A DNA stretch of 64,000 bases. It comes from Pseudomonadota bacterium (GTDB lineage: Bacteria > Pseudomonadota > Gammaproteobacteria > Burkholderiales > Burkholderiaceae_C). The position numbers and the translations under genes were made by a program. The stretch spans positions 186,001 to 250,000 of the forward strand of contig JAIUOW010000001.1 of the NCBI GenBank assembly GCA_020161775.1, given 5' to 3'. The first letter of the stretch is position 1, and the number at the start of each line of letters is the position of its first letter. Below, piece by piece: positions 46,700 through 55,278 of the stretch. The notes beneath the pieces are model-generated. The model had not been told where the DNA came from, made no database searches, and saw nothing but the letters and a program-made list of their open reading frames with translations.

Positions 46700-47869
46700 T
46701 CAGTCCAGCGCGCGCGTGGCCGCCAGGCCCTGCATGAAAGCCTCGCAGCGCGCGAGCTGCTCCAGGCTCACGAACTCATCCGGCTGGTGCGCCTGGTTGA
46801 TGCTGCCCGGCCCACACACCACGGTGGGAATACCCGACTGCTTGAACAGGCCGGCTTCGGTGCCGAACGCTACCAGCGTGGTGCCTGTTTCCCCGCTCAG
46901 GCGCTGGGCCAGGCGCGTCACCGCGTCACCGGGCGAGCCGAGGAAGCTCGGGATTTCGCAGATCGTCTCGAATGAAAACCCGGCATCGGGGGCCACACGC
47001 TTCATGGCGGGCTCCAGCGCCCGCGCATGTGCCACCACCTCGGCCTGCATGGCCTTCGCGTCGGCGGTGGGCAGATCACGGAATTCATAGCGGAACTCGG
47101 CATCACGCGGCACCACGTTGTCGGCAATGCCGCCATGGAACTGGCCCACGCTGGTGGTGCTGAACGGCACATCAAAGCCGGCGTAGCGCGGCTCTTCCCG
47201 CTCGAAGGCCTCACCCATGTCGCGCACCTTGCCCACCACCCGCGCGGCCATCTCGATCGCGTTCACCGAATGCGGCGTCAGGGACGAATGCGCCTCCTTG
47301 CCGCGCACGCAGCAACGGTAGCGGTACACGCCCTTGTGCGCGATGGCCGGCACCATGCTGGTGGGCTCGCCCACGATGCACGCCAGCGGCGCGATGCCCG
47401 CGTCGCGCATGTCGGCGATCAGGTCACGCACACCGAAGCAGCCCACCTCTTCGTCGTAGCTGAAGGCAAAGTGCACGGCGAACGGCGCGTCACTGGCCAG
47501 GAACTGCGGCGCATGCGCCAACGCCATCGCAATGAAGGATTTCATGTCGGCCGAGCCACGGCCGTACAGCCGGCCGTCCTTCACCGTGGCGCTCAGCGGG
47601 TCCACCGACCAGTCCTGGCCATCCCAGGGCACGGTGTCGGTGTGCCCGGAAAGGATGATGCCCGAGGGCTTGCCCTCACCCAGCGTGGCAAACAGGTTGG
47701 CCTTGGTGCGAGCGGCGTTCCAGGTCAGCCGGCTGGGCACGCCGAGCGCCTGCAATTCATCGCGAATGAAGTGGATCAGTTCGAGGTTGGAGTTCGCGCT
47801 GACGGTGTTCATGCGCACCAAAGTTTGCGCGAGCGCCAAGCCGCGGGGCGAGAGTGAGGTTGAAAGCAT
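46700..47869 (-). CDS. argE: Acetylornithine deacetylase
   Basis: 389 residues from the ATG at 47869. An M20 metallopeptidase with LSGHTDTVPWDGQ, the metal ligand block YGRGSADMKSF, SYDEEVGC, and the dimerisation-domain stretch RGKEAHSSLTPHSVNAIE. It removes the acetyl group from N-acetylornithine in arginine synthesis. ArgE proteins of this length and block order are well known in Burkholderiales; other M20 deacylases cannot be fully excluded. It is divergent from a second M20 gene at 47931. Confidence 0.85.
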   Translation of the reverse strand: MLSTSLSPRGLALAQTLVRMNTVSANSNLELIHFIRDELQALGVPSRLTWNAARTKANLFATLGEGKPSGIILSGHTDTVPWDGQDWSVDPLSATVKDGRLYGRGSADMKSFIAMALAHAPQFLASDAPFAVHFAFSYDEEVGCFGVRDLIADMRDAGIAPLACIVGEPTSMVPAIAHKGVYRYRCCVRGKEAHSSLTPHSVNAIEMAARVVGKVRDMGEAFEREEPRYAGFDVPFSTTSVGQFHGGIADNVVPRDAEFRYEFRDLPTADAKAMQAEVVAHARALEPAMKRVAPDAGFSFETICEIPSFLGSPGDAVTRLAQRLSGETGTTLVAFGTEAGLFKQSGIPTVVCGPGSINQAHQPDEFVSLEQLARCEAFMQGLAATRALD

Positions 47870-47930
47870 TGGCAAATTGTCACGCAAATTCCCTCTGGCG
47901 TCCGTGTGGGGCCATCGCTAGACTCAGGGG

Positions 47931-49127
47931 ATGAAAATCCTCGACTCCATCGTGACGCAGGCTGCTGGCATTGCGGCCATCCGGCGCGACATCCACGCGC
48001 ATCCTGAACTCTGCTTCGAAGAAGTCCGCACCGCCGACGTGATCGCGGGGCAGCTTGAAGCCTGGGGCATCCCCATCCATCGCGGCCTGGGCAAGACCGG
48101 CGTGGTGGGCATCGTGAAGAGCGGCACCTCATCGCGTGCCATCGGGCTGCGTGCCGACATTGACGCGCTGCCCATGCAGGAGTTCAACAGCTTCGCGCAT
48201 GCCAGCAAGCACGCGGGCAAGATGCATGCCTGCGGGCACGACGGCCATGTGGCCATGCTGCTGGCGGCCGCCCAGCACTTCGCGAAACACCGCAACTTCG
48301 ACGGCACGGTCTACCTGATTTTCCAGCCCGCCGAAGAAGGCGGCGGCGGCGCGCGCGAGATGATCAAGGACGGCCTGTTTGACAAGTTTCCCATGGACGC
48401 TGTGTTCGGCATGCACAACTGGCCAGGCCCGCAGGCGGGCCGTTTTGCCGTGAGCCCGGGGCCTGTCATGGCGTCCAGCAACGAGTTCAAGATCACCATC
48501 CGGGGAAAGGGCAGCCACGCCGCGCTGCCGCACAACGGCATTGACCCGGTACCCATTGCATGCCAGATGGTCCAGGCCTTCCAGACCATCATCAGCCGCA
48601 ACATGAAGCCCATTGATGCCGGTGTGATCAGTGTGACGATGATCCACACCGGCGAGGCCACCAACGTCGTGCCGGACAGCTGCGAGCTGCAAGGTACCGT
48701 GCGCACCTTCACCACCGAAGTGCTGGACATGATTGAAAAGCGCATGAAGCAGGTGGCCGAACATGTGTGCGCGGCGCACGATGCGCAATGCGAGTTCGAG
48801 TTCGAGCGCAACTACCCGCCCACCATCAACCACCCGCGTGAAGCCGAATTTGCGCGCAAGGTCATGGTGTCCATCGTGGGTGAAAGCAGCGTGGACGTGC
48901 AGGAGCCCAGCATGGGCGCGGAAGACTTTTCCTACATGCTCCAGGCCAGGCCCGGTGCGTACTGCTTCATCGCCAACGGGGACGGCTCGCACCGCGAGAT
49001 GGGCCACGGCGGCGGGCCCTGCATGCTGCACAACCCCAGCTACGACTTCAACGACGACCTGATCCCGCTGGGAGCCACCTTCTGGGTGCGCCTGGCGGAA
49101 GAATGGCTGGCCGGGGACGCAGCATGA
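47931..49127 (+). CDS. M20 amidohydrolase (hippurate hydrolase/IAA-amino acid hydrolase type)
   Basis: 398 residues. Metal-binding motifs: MHACGHDGHVAM, FQPAEEGGGGAREMI and GMHNWPG, and a terminal His in CMLHNPSYDFND. It hydrolyses N-acyl amino acids. TAGACT at 47919-47924 resembles a -10 box whose start would fall on the A of ATG, so a leaderless mRNA is possible. Its stop overlaps the ATG of the next gene (ATGA), forming an operon with the DUF2817 peptidase. Many paralogues exist in Comamonadaceae, so the substrate is open. Confidence 0.88.
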   Translation: MKILDSIVTQAAGIAAIRRDIHAHPELCFEEVRTADVIAGQLEAWGIPIHRGLGKTGVVGIVKSGTSSRAIGLRADIDALPMQEFNSFAHASKHAGKMHACGHDGHVAMLLAAAQHFAKHRNFDGTVYLIFQPAEEGGGGAREMIKDGLFDKFPMDAVFGMHNWPGPQAGRFAVSPGPVMASSNEFKITIRGKGSHAALPHNGIDPVPIACQMVQAFQTIISRNMKPIDAGVISVTMIHTGEATNVVPDSCELQGTVRTFTTEVLDMIEKRMKQVAEHVCAAHDAQCEFEFERNYPPTINHPREAEFARKVMVSIVGESSVDVQEPSMGAEDFSYMLQARPGAYCFIANGDGSHREMGHGGGPCMLHNPSYDFNDDLIPLGATFWVRLAEEWLAGDAA

Positions 49128-50221
49128 TCGGCGTCACGCAAGCCTTCTCCCCCACCTATGCCCAGGCCCGCACCAGGTTCCTCGAAGCCACAGCCACGGC
49201 CGGCCTGCAGGTCGAATCGCATGTGCACCCTGAAAAGGGCCGCGAAGGCGAGACGCTGGCCATGGATGTCGCCCTGGATGGACCGGCCGACGCAGACAAG
49301 CTGCTGATCCTGACCAGCGCCTGCCATGGCGCGGAAGGCTATTGCGGCACAGGCGTGCAGGTGTTTGCGCTGCATGACGATGAGTGGCGCGCCAAGGCGC
49401 GCGACGCGGGCGTGGCGGTGCTGTACGTGCATGCGCTCAACCCTTACGGCTTCTCGCACATTCGCCGCGCAACGCATGAGAACGTGGACCTGAACCGCAA
49501 CTTCCACGACTTCAGCAAGCCATTGCCCGTGAACGAGGCCTACCGCGAACTGCAGCCCCTGCTGCTGCCCGACCAGTGGCCACCCTCCCCCGCCAACGTG
49601 GCCGCCATTGACGACTACATTGCCAAGCGCGGGCAAGCCGCCTACCAGGCCGCCATCTCGCGCGGACAGCATGAATTCCCGGGCGGGCTGTTCTTCGGCG
49701 GCACGGCGCCAACCTGGAGCAACACCACGCTGCGCCGCGTGCTGCGCCAGCACGGCAGCCGCGCGTCGCGCATCGCCTGGATCGACATCCACACCGGCCT
49801 GGGCCCCAGCGGCGTGGGCGAGCGCATCTACGCCGGCAGCGACGACGATGCCGCGGTGAAACGCGCGCGCTCGTGGTGGGACGGCGGCGGCGCCACGCCG
49901 GTCACGTCCATCTATGACGGCACGTCCACGTCGGCCTTCCTGACGGGGCTGATGTGGACCAGCATCTACCAGGAATGCCCGCAGGCCGAGTACACCGGCA
50001 TTGCGATGGAGTACGGCACGGTGCCGGTGCTGGACGTGATGCAGGCATTGCGCGGCGAGCACTGGCTGCACCAGCACCCGGATGCTCCCCCCGCACTGGC
50101 CGCGCAGATCCGCGCGCAGATGCTGGCGGCTTTCTATACCGACACGGACACCTGGAAGGGCCAGATCATCAGCCAGGCCCGCCAGTCGCTGTTCCAGGCG
50201 GCCGACGGCCTGGCGCGCTGA
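49124..50221 (+). CDS. DUF2817 / M14-like metallopeptidase
   Basis: 365 residues. Zinc-site features of M14 carboxypeptidases are visible: the HxxE pair in SACHGAEGYCG, the later His in WIDIHTGLGPSG, and the substrate-binding run HALNPYGFSHIRRATHENVDLNRNF. The family DUF2817 fits length and order. It is coupled by ATGA to the M20 amidohydrolase, suggesting both act on acylated or amide-linked amino acids. The end of the gene is followed by the 84-bp tandem repeat. Confidence 0.82.
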   Translation: MIGVTQAFSPTYAQARTRFLEATATAGLQVESHVHPEKGREGETLAMDVALDGPADADKLLILTSACHGAEGYCGTGVQVFALHDDEWRAKARDAGVAVLYVHALNPYGFSHIRRATHENVDLNRNFHDFSKPLPVNEAYRELQPLLLPDQWPPSPANVAAIDDYIAKRGQAAYQAAISRGQHEFPGGLFFGGTAPTWSNTTLRRVLRQHGSRASRIAWIDIHTGLGPSGVGERIYAGSDDDAAVKRARSWWDGGGATPVTSIYDGTSTSAFLTGLMWTSIYQECPQAEYTGIAMEYGTVPVLDVMQALRGEHWLHQHPDAPPALAAQIRAQMLAAFYTDTDTWKGQIISQARQSLFQAADGLAR

Positions 50222-50237
50222 AAGCGAGGCGGAGTCA

Positions 50238-50404
50238 GTCGGCGCCGGGCCGCCCCAAGCCGGCTGAGGCCCCCTCGGGGGGCAGCGCAGTACACGCAGT
50301 GACAAGCGTGGGGGCCACTCCGTCGGCGCCGGGCCGCCCCAAGCCGGCTGAAGCCCCCTCGGGGGGCAGCGCAGTACACGCAGTGACAAGCGTGGGGGCC
50401 ACTC
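50238..50404. repeat. Two tandem copies of an 84-bp GC-rich repeat
   Basis: Copy 1 begins at 50238 and copy 2 at 50322, a period of 84 bp, with a single visible mismatch (GCTGAGGCC against GCTGAAGCC). Each copy contains GCCCCCTCGGGGGGC, a near-perfect hairpin. Such repeats are familiar between genes in Comamonadaceae genomes. They lie between the convergent DUF2817 and coaX genes, and the TGA of coaX is made at the last bases of copy 2. They may act as a two-way terminator or mRNA 3-prime stabiliser. I saw no third copy in the window. Confidence 0.9.
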
Positions 50405-51170
50405 AATCTGTCCAGCGGCGCTGGGCAATTTCCAGCAGGCCGTCGAAGATCAGGCTGTCCACCAGCTCGAACTGCACCGACATGCTGGGGGCCATCTTCC
50501 AGCCGGCGCCGCCGGTCATGATGCATGCGGGCTCGGCGCCGCAGTGCGTGCGCACATGCTGGACCATGCGTTCCACCGCGCCGGCAATCGCGTAGGTGCC
50601 GCCGCTGGTCAGCGCGTCGCTGGTGTTGGTCGGAAATTCGCGCACCTCGCCCGTGGGTACGTGCAACCCGGCCGTGCCCGACTCCAGCGCGCGCAGCATG
50701 ATGCCGTGTCCCGGCAGGATCAGCCCGCCCAGGAAGCGGCCCTGCGCGTCAATGGCCTCCACCGTGACGGCCGTGCCCACCATCACCACCACCAGCGGCC
50801 TTGCGGGGCCGCGTGCCAGCACGCGGTGGCGCGCGCCGATCATGGCCACCCAGCGGTCCGAGCCCAGCCGCGTCGGGTGGTCATACCCATTGGTCAGGCC
50901 TGCCTCGGCGGCGCTGGACACCACCCACTGCGGGCTCAGCGCCCAGATCTCCATCTGCTCCTCGACCCGGCGCTTGACGGCGTCGCCCGCCACCACGCAG
51001 CCCAGCATGCGCTGCGGCTCGGGCAGCGTGGCCCATTCGCCCTCGGCCAGCCGGTCGATGTTTTCAAGGAATTCAGCGCCCTGGGCCAGCAGCGTGGCGC
51101 CTGGGCGGGCGTGGTCGTAAAGCGCCCACTTCAAGCGTGTGTTGCCGACGTCAATGGCCAGGAAGCTCAT
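50403..51170 (-). CDS. coaX: Type III pantothenate kinase
   Basis: 255 residues from the ATG at 51170. It performs the first step of CoA synthesis, phosphorylating pantothenate. Motifs: [15 protein letters not shown] (P-loop equivalent), [27 protein letters not shown] and [15 protein letters not shown] with [12 protein letters not shown]. The length matches the family. The stop codon is formed by the edge of the 84-bp repeat, so the last residues (RRWTD) may vary among relatives. It lies 4 bp after the coiled-coil gene at 51175. Confidence 0.92.
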   Translation of the reverse strand: MSFLAIDVGNTRLKWALYDHARPGATLLAQGAEFLENIDRLAEGEWATLPEPQRMLGCVVAGDAVKRRVEEQMEIWALSPQWVVSSAAEAGLTNGYDHPTRLGSDRWVAMIGARHRVLARGPARPLVVVMVGTAVTVEAIDAQGRFLGGLILPGHGIMLRALESGTAGLHVPTGEVREFPTNTSDALTSGGTYAIAGAVERMVQHVRTHCGAEPACIMTGGAGWKMAPSMSVQFELVDSLIFDGLLEIAQRRWTD

Positions 51171-51174
51171 GGAC

Positions 51175-52110
51175 TCAGGCCGCCCGGGCCGCCGCGATTT
51201 GCTGCGCCATCTGGTCCAGGGAGGTTGCCGCGGCTTCCTCCAGGCTCGCCAGGCGCGCGCAGCCTGCCAACGCCTGCGCAACGTGCTGCTGCAACTGGCG
51301 GTGAATCTCCTGGGGCGCCTCGACGCTGAGCTCGGGGCTGTCCGATCCGGCCTGGGCTGCCGCCGCCAGACTGCCCATGCGCGTGCTCCAGTTGCGCGAG
51401 GTCGCCGCCAGCGTCTGTGACAGGTGCTGCACCAGCGCGCCACGCGCGCCCAGCAGATCACGGGTCTGGGCAAGCGCCTGCTGGGCGGTGGCGCTCAGGG
51501 CACGCAGCGCCTTGAGCCGCACGACGAGTATTTCGCAGCGCGCGGCATCCTCGCGCACCTTCTGCTGGGCGGACGGATCAGCAGCCGCGGCTGCATGGCG
51601 CTGCTGCAGCTGGCCGCGCATGTCCTGCAGCCACTTGGCACCTTGCTCCACAATCTTGTCCAGTGCACGGTACTCCACGTCCAGGTTGAGCAGGGTACGG
51701 TCGGTAACAGCCGCGCCCGCGCCATGGTTGCGGCCGAATTCTGCAGCGCGCGCTGTGACCGCCTTCAGCCTGGCGTCAATCTGGTCGACCTGCGCGGCGA
51801 ACTCGGCGCCTGCGCTGCGCGCCTTGCCGGTGGTGCGGGCCCACCAGCCACGCGTTTGCAGCAACTTGAAATCAAGCTGTTGCCAGGCTGTGGTGAGCGC
51901 TTCAAGGTCACCTGCCAAGGCACCGGCTGCACGGTCAAGCGCCTGCTGTGCCAGAGCCTGCTGCACGTCCAGCAGGTTCTCCACCTGCAACCGGCCCACG
52001 TCGGCGGCCATGCGGTCCAGCCAGGCCTCGGGCGTGGCAGCCGGCTGCGGCTTGAGCCGCGACAGCTTGCCCGGGGACATCAGGGATGCGGTGCGGTCGT
52101 GTTCGGTCAT
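51175..52110 (-). CDS. Coiled-coil protein of unknown function
   Basis: 311 residues from the ATG at 52110. Nearly all helix, rich in Ala, Gln, Leu and Arg, with heptad-like stretches ([23 protein letters not shown] and [40 protein letters not shown]). No signal peptide or membrane helix. The middle recalls TelA-like toxic-anion-resistance proteins only faintly, and I do not assign that family. It is directly upstream of coaX on the same strand and between it and the quorum-sensing locus. Confidence 0.65.
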   Translation of the reverse strand: MTEHDRTASLMSPGKLSRLKPQPAATPEAWLDRMAADVGRLQVENLLDVQQALAQQALDRAAGALAGDLEALTTAWQQLDFKLLQTRGWWARTTGKARSAGAEFAAQVDQIDARLKAVTARAAEFGRNHGAGAAVTDRTLLNLDVEYRALDKIVEQGAKWLQDMRGQLQQRHAAAAADPSAQQKVREDAARCEILVVRLKALRALSATAQQALAQTRDLLGARGALVQHLSQTLAATSRNWSTRMGSLAAAAQAGSDSPELSVEAPQEIHRQLQQHVAQALAGCARLASLEEAAATSLDQMAQQIAAARAA

Positions 52111-52168
52111 GGGGATATGCGCTCCTGGCGGTGCAAGCCGCCCGCCAATATAAACCTTCCGGGCATGC

Positions 52169-52837
52169 TCAGATGGCCCCCATCCAGCAGGCGCGCTGGA
52201 TGGCAGCCATCTTGTTGTCCACCTTGAGCTTGTTCATGGCGTTGGCAATGTGGTAGTTGACCGTGCGGTCGCTGCAGCGCAGGCGCGCGGCGCTTTCACG
52301 GGCCGTCATGCCGCCAAAGGCCAGCGCAAGGCATTCACGCTCACGCGGGCTCAGGGTGGAGCGGGCCTGCGCAATCGAGCGCTTGACCAGTGGCCAGATG
52401 TTCAACGCCGACCACACCAGCGAGGCGGCCTCGGCGCGGTCGTTGAGCTCGCGCGGGCTGAACATGAAGCATTCGAATGCACGGCCTGCGGGCAACGAAA
52501 ACTCCACGCGGATGACGGTCTGGTAACCATGGGCCAAGGCCAGCAGCCGCCAGCGGCTGGCGCTCAGGTGATCCGATTTGGCAATGTGCTGCCAGGCCAC
52601 CAGCGGCGCATCGGATTCACGCCAGGGCGCACCGAAGTCCCGGCTTTGTGCCAGTGCCAGCGCGGCATCGGCGATCAGCGGCGGGTGCACGGCCAGGACC
52701 TGCCGGTCCTCGGGCGTGCCGAAGGGATCCGGGCCGAGCACGACCACCGCCTCGACAGAAAACTCGCGCAGCGCGCAAACCCAGTCGCTGAGGATGCCGT
52801 CCAGGCCAACGCTGTCAAAGTTAACAGGCACTCCCAT
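52169..52837 (-). CDS. LuxR-type transcriptional regulator with N-terminal sensor domain
   Basis: 222 residues from the ATG at 52837. The C-terminal GerE/LuxR helix-turn-helix is clear: LSPRERECLALAFGGMTARESAARLRCSDRTVNYHIANAMNKLKV. The N-terminal 150 residues resemble an autoinducer-binding domain in overall spacing (SASRWRLLALAHGYQTVIRVEFSLPAG, then FMFSPRELNDRAEAA) but many usual acyl-homoserine-lactone contacts are not evident. No luxI gene is near, so it is a LuxR solo. It is divergent from the sensor kinase, with a 50-bp gap, and may be the output regulator of that circuit. Confidence 0.82.
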   Translation of the reverse strand: MGVPVNFDSVGLDGILSDWVCALREFSVEAVVVLGPDPFGTPEDRQVLAVHPPLIADAALALAQSRDFGAPWRESDAPLVAWQHIAKSDHLSASRWRLLALAHGYQTVIRVEFSLPAGRAFECFMFSPRELNDRAEAASLVWSALNIWPLVKRSIAQARSTLSPRERECLALAFGGMTARESAARLRCSDRTVNYHIANAMNKLKVDNKMAAIQRACWMGAI

Positions 52838-52887
52838 CAGATCGTCGGTTCCCTTGCTGCACAGGCAGTGACAATATCATCAATACC

Positions 52888-54234
52888 GTGACTAAACGCA
52901 CAACTTCTGCATCACCGAGGGGGACTGATCTGCTGACATGGGCACACCGTACCGTCAGGCGAGTATCCGCAGGCCTGCGCTCGATCCTGACGACAGAGGT
53001 TGTCCAGCCGTTGCTGGAGCCCATCCTGCACCCTTCGCGCTGGCGCATCCGTGCCCTGGGTCTGTCCACGGCGGTGGGGCATCCGCTGTTCTACCTGTTC
53101 TGGGGCAAGCTGCTGCCCCAGCCCTATGAGCCACTCGGCCCGCGGCTGCTGATGTGCGCGCTGGGCCTGTCATTGCTGGTGTTCCGGCCCATCTATGCCA
53201 GCCCGCCCAGCACCGCATCGGCGGCGATGTTCACCGTGATCTTCTGGATCACCCTGCCCTTCTTCTTTTCGTGGATGTTCCTGTGCAACGGCGGCAATGC
53301 GGTGTGGCTGGCCAGCATGAGCGCGATGTTCCTCATTTACTACCACCTGACCGACTGGCGGATTGCCACGCTGGGCTCCCTCACGGGCGGCGTGGCCGCG
53401 TGGCTGGTCTTCAGCGCATTTGGGCCCGTGGTGCCGCCCATGACGGCCGATCAGGTGGCTACCAACGCCATCGTGCTGGCGTTCAGCTGGTACATGGCAC
53501 TGATGCTGGGGCTGTCGTCGTCCAACCTGCGGCGCGAGCAGATCAACTACACGCTGGCCACCATGGGCATCATGGCGCACGAGCTGCGCACGCCACTGGC
53601 CACCATGTCGCTCATCGGCGACGCTGTGCGCAACGAAGCGCGGCCACCCGCCGGCAGCGATCCGGCCAGGCTGGACCTTCTGGGCACGCGGCTGCATACG
53701 CTGGTGCGCAACATGAACCACCAGATCGACACCCAGATCGCCAACGCCCGCATCCTGCGGCTGCCCCGGCACAAGGAAGACATCTCCGCCGCCGAGCTGG
53801 TCCAGGGCGCCTTGCGCGACTACCCTTACCGCAGCACACGCGAGCGCGAAAGCGTGGTGCTGCAGGTACACCGGGACTTCCGCTTCCGCGGTTCGCATGC
53901 CCTGTTCTCGCAGGTCATCGACAACCTGGTGAAGAACGCCCTGCGCTCGCTGGCGGCAGCCACCACGGCCAGCAAGCCAGGTGACCTGCTCATCGAGATC
54001 GGCACGCTGCGCGACCGCGGGCGCATTGTGCTGTCTGACCAGGGCGTGGGCATTGGCCCCGAACTCCAGCAGCGCATCTTCGAGCCCTTTTTCTCCACCG
54101 ACCGTGGCACCGGCCACGGGCTGGGCCTGGCTTTCTGCAAGCGGGTGGTCCACAGCGCGCAGGGCTCCATCCGCGTCAAATCCGAGCCGGCCCGCGGCGC
54201 CATATTCACCATTGAATTGCCCCTTGTGCACTAG
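52888..54234 (+). CDS. Membrane sensor histidine kinase, CqsS/LqsS-like
   Basis: 448 residues. Six hydrophobic helices fill about 55-210, with very short loops, as in CqsS and LqsS, which bind alpha-hydroxyketones in the membrane. The phosphate-accepting His231 is in MAHELRTPLATM; the N-box is QVIDNLVKNALRSL, and the G-boxes are DQGVGIG and GTGHGLGLAFCKRVV. There is no receiver domain, unlike CqsS, so it resembles LqsS/JqsK. A response regulator gene follows after 42 bp and a CqsA-type synthase beyond it on the other strand. This context supports an autoinducer receptor role. Confidence 0.85.
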   Translation: MTKRTTSASPRGTDLLTWAHRTVRRVSAGLRSILTTEVVQPLLEPILHPSRWRIRALGLSTAVGHPLFYLFWGKLLPQPYEPLGPRLLMCALGLSLLVFRPIYASPPSTASAAMFTVIFWITLPFFFSWMFLCNGGNAVWLASMSAMFLIYYHLTDWRIATLGSLTGGVAAWLVFSAFGPVVPPMTADQVATNAIVLAFSWYMALMLGLSSSNLRREQINYTLATMGIMAHELRTPLATMSLIGDAVRNEARPPAGSDPARLDLLGTRLHTLVRNMNHQIDTQIANARILRLPRHKEDISAAELVQGALRDYPYRSTRERESVVLQVHRDFRFRGSHALFSQVIDNLVKNALRSLAAATTASKPGDLLIEIGTLRDRGRIVLSDQGVGIGPELQQRIFEPFFSTDRGTGHGLGLAFCKRVVHSAQGSIRVKSEPARGAIFTIELPLVH

Positions 54235-54276
54235 CAAAATGACACGATCCCCTTTTCGCTCTCGAGGAGTGCGCCC

Positions 54277-55251
54277 ATGAGCTTCGCCCTGTTCCAACGA
54301 CCTGGCACCGTGGTCTTCCTGGACGATGACCCCGACTACCTGGAGATGCTGGCGCTGGTGCTGCCACGCCACTGGCACCTGAAGCTCTTCCTGCGTCCGC
54401 ACGACTGCATCAACTACCTGCAGCAGGAGCCGCCGTTCTGGGAGGCTGACGCCTGGAACCAGCAACAGCTGGTGGAGCACTGGCGCGAGGGCAAGCCACT
54501 GATTCCGCAGCTTCTGGGTTACTGGTCCAAGTACACCGAGCGCTATGCGCTCACGCGCGTGTGCGTGGTGGACTACTCCATGCCCGCCATGGACGGCCTG
54601 CAGACGCTGGGCGAGCTGGTGGATTGGCCCGGCTCACGCGTGCTGCTGACAGGCCAGGCGGACGAGCAGGTCGCGGTCAACGCATTCAACCGCGGCCTGA
54701 TCGACCAGTTCATCGCCAAGCAGACGCCCGACATCTCGCACCGGCTGATCGACGCGGTGGAAAACCTGATGGCCGCGCCCAACCCGCGGCATTCGCAGAT
54801 CTGGCGCGCCACGCTGACACCGCAGCAAAACGCGTTGCTGCGCGTGCCCTCGATCGGGCGCGATCTCACGGACTTCGTGAGCAAGCGCTGGGTGGAGCAC
54901 GTGGTGATCGGTGACCCGTTCGGTGTGCTGGGCATGGATGCCGACGGCCAGGTGTCGTGGTTGCAGCTGGAGCCGGTCAGCGGCCTGGAGGACCTGGCGG
55001 TGCTGGCGCAAGCCGAGGGCCTGGGCGCCGCTGCCGCGGACATCCGCAACGGGCGCAAGCTGGTGGACCTGGAACTGCGCCAGGCCCTGGCCCATGGCGC
55101 CCCGCCCGAGCTGAACCCGGCATTCACCATCGGACGCGAGGAGAACCTGCTGGGCGCACTGTTCCCGGTGCCACCCGAGCTGTGCCCCGACACCGCCAAC
55201 AGCTACGGCCGCTGGCTGGCGCGCCAGGAACACCGCAACGTGCAGGGCTGA
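54277..55251 (+). CDS. Response regulator with interrupted receiver and unknown C-terminal domain (LqsR-like)
   Basis: 324 residues with GAGGAG upstream. The receiver has FLDDDPD at 15-20, the phosphate-accepting Asp99 in VVDYSMPAMDG, Thr125 (LLTGQ) and Lys148 (FIAKQ). About 50 extra residues rich in Trp, Gln and His sit between the first two strands (about 40-90), which is unusual. The C-terminal 150 residues have no helix-turn-helix or enzyme motif I recognise. LqsR/JqsR regulators likewise lack a DNA-binding domain. Probably phosphorylated by the kinase encoded 42 bp upstream. Confidence 0.8.
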   Translation: MSFALFQRPGTVVFLDDDPDYLEMLALVLPRHWHLKLFLRPHDCINYLQQEPPFWEADAWNQQQLVEHWREGKPLIPQLLGYWSKYTERYALTRVCVVDYSMPAMDGLQTLGELVDWPGSRVLLTGQADEQVAVNAFNRGLIDQFIAKQTPDISHRLIDAVENLMAAPNPRHSQIWRATLTPQQNALLRVPSIGRDLTDFVSKRWVEHVVIGDPFGVLGMDADGQVSWLQLEPVSGLEDLAVLAQAEGLGAAAADIRNGRKLVDLELRQALAHGAPPELNPAFTIGREENLLGALFPVPPELCPDTANSYGRWLARQEHRNVQG

Positions 55252-55278
55252 AGCCCAGGGCCTCAGGCCTTCAGGTCT

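Noticed and set aside
50238-50404. Insertion sequence or transposon end
   Set aside because: No transposase, terminal repeats or target duplication are seen; it is a short tandem intergenic repeat.
52838-52887. A lux box between the LuxR-type and kinase genes
   Set aside because: CTGC-ACAG-GCAG is present but its spacing is CTG-N6-CAG, not CTG-N10-CAG, and the arms are short.
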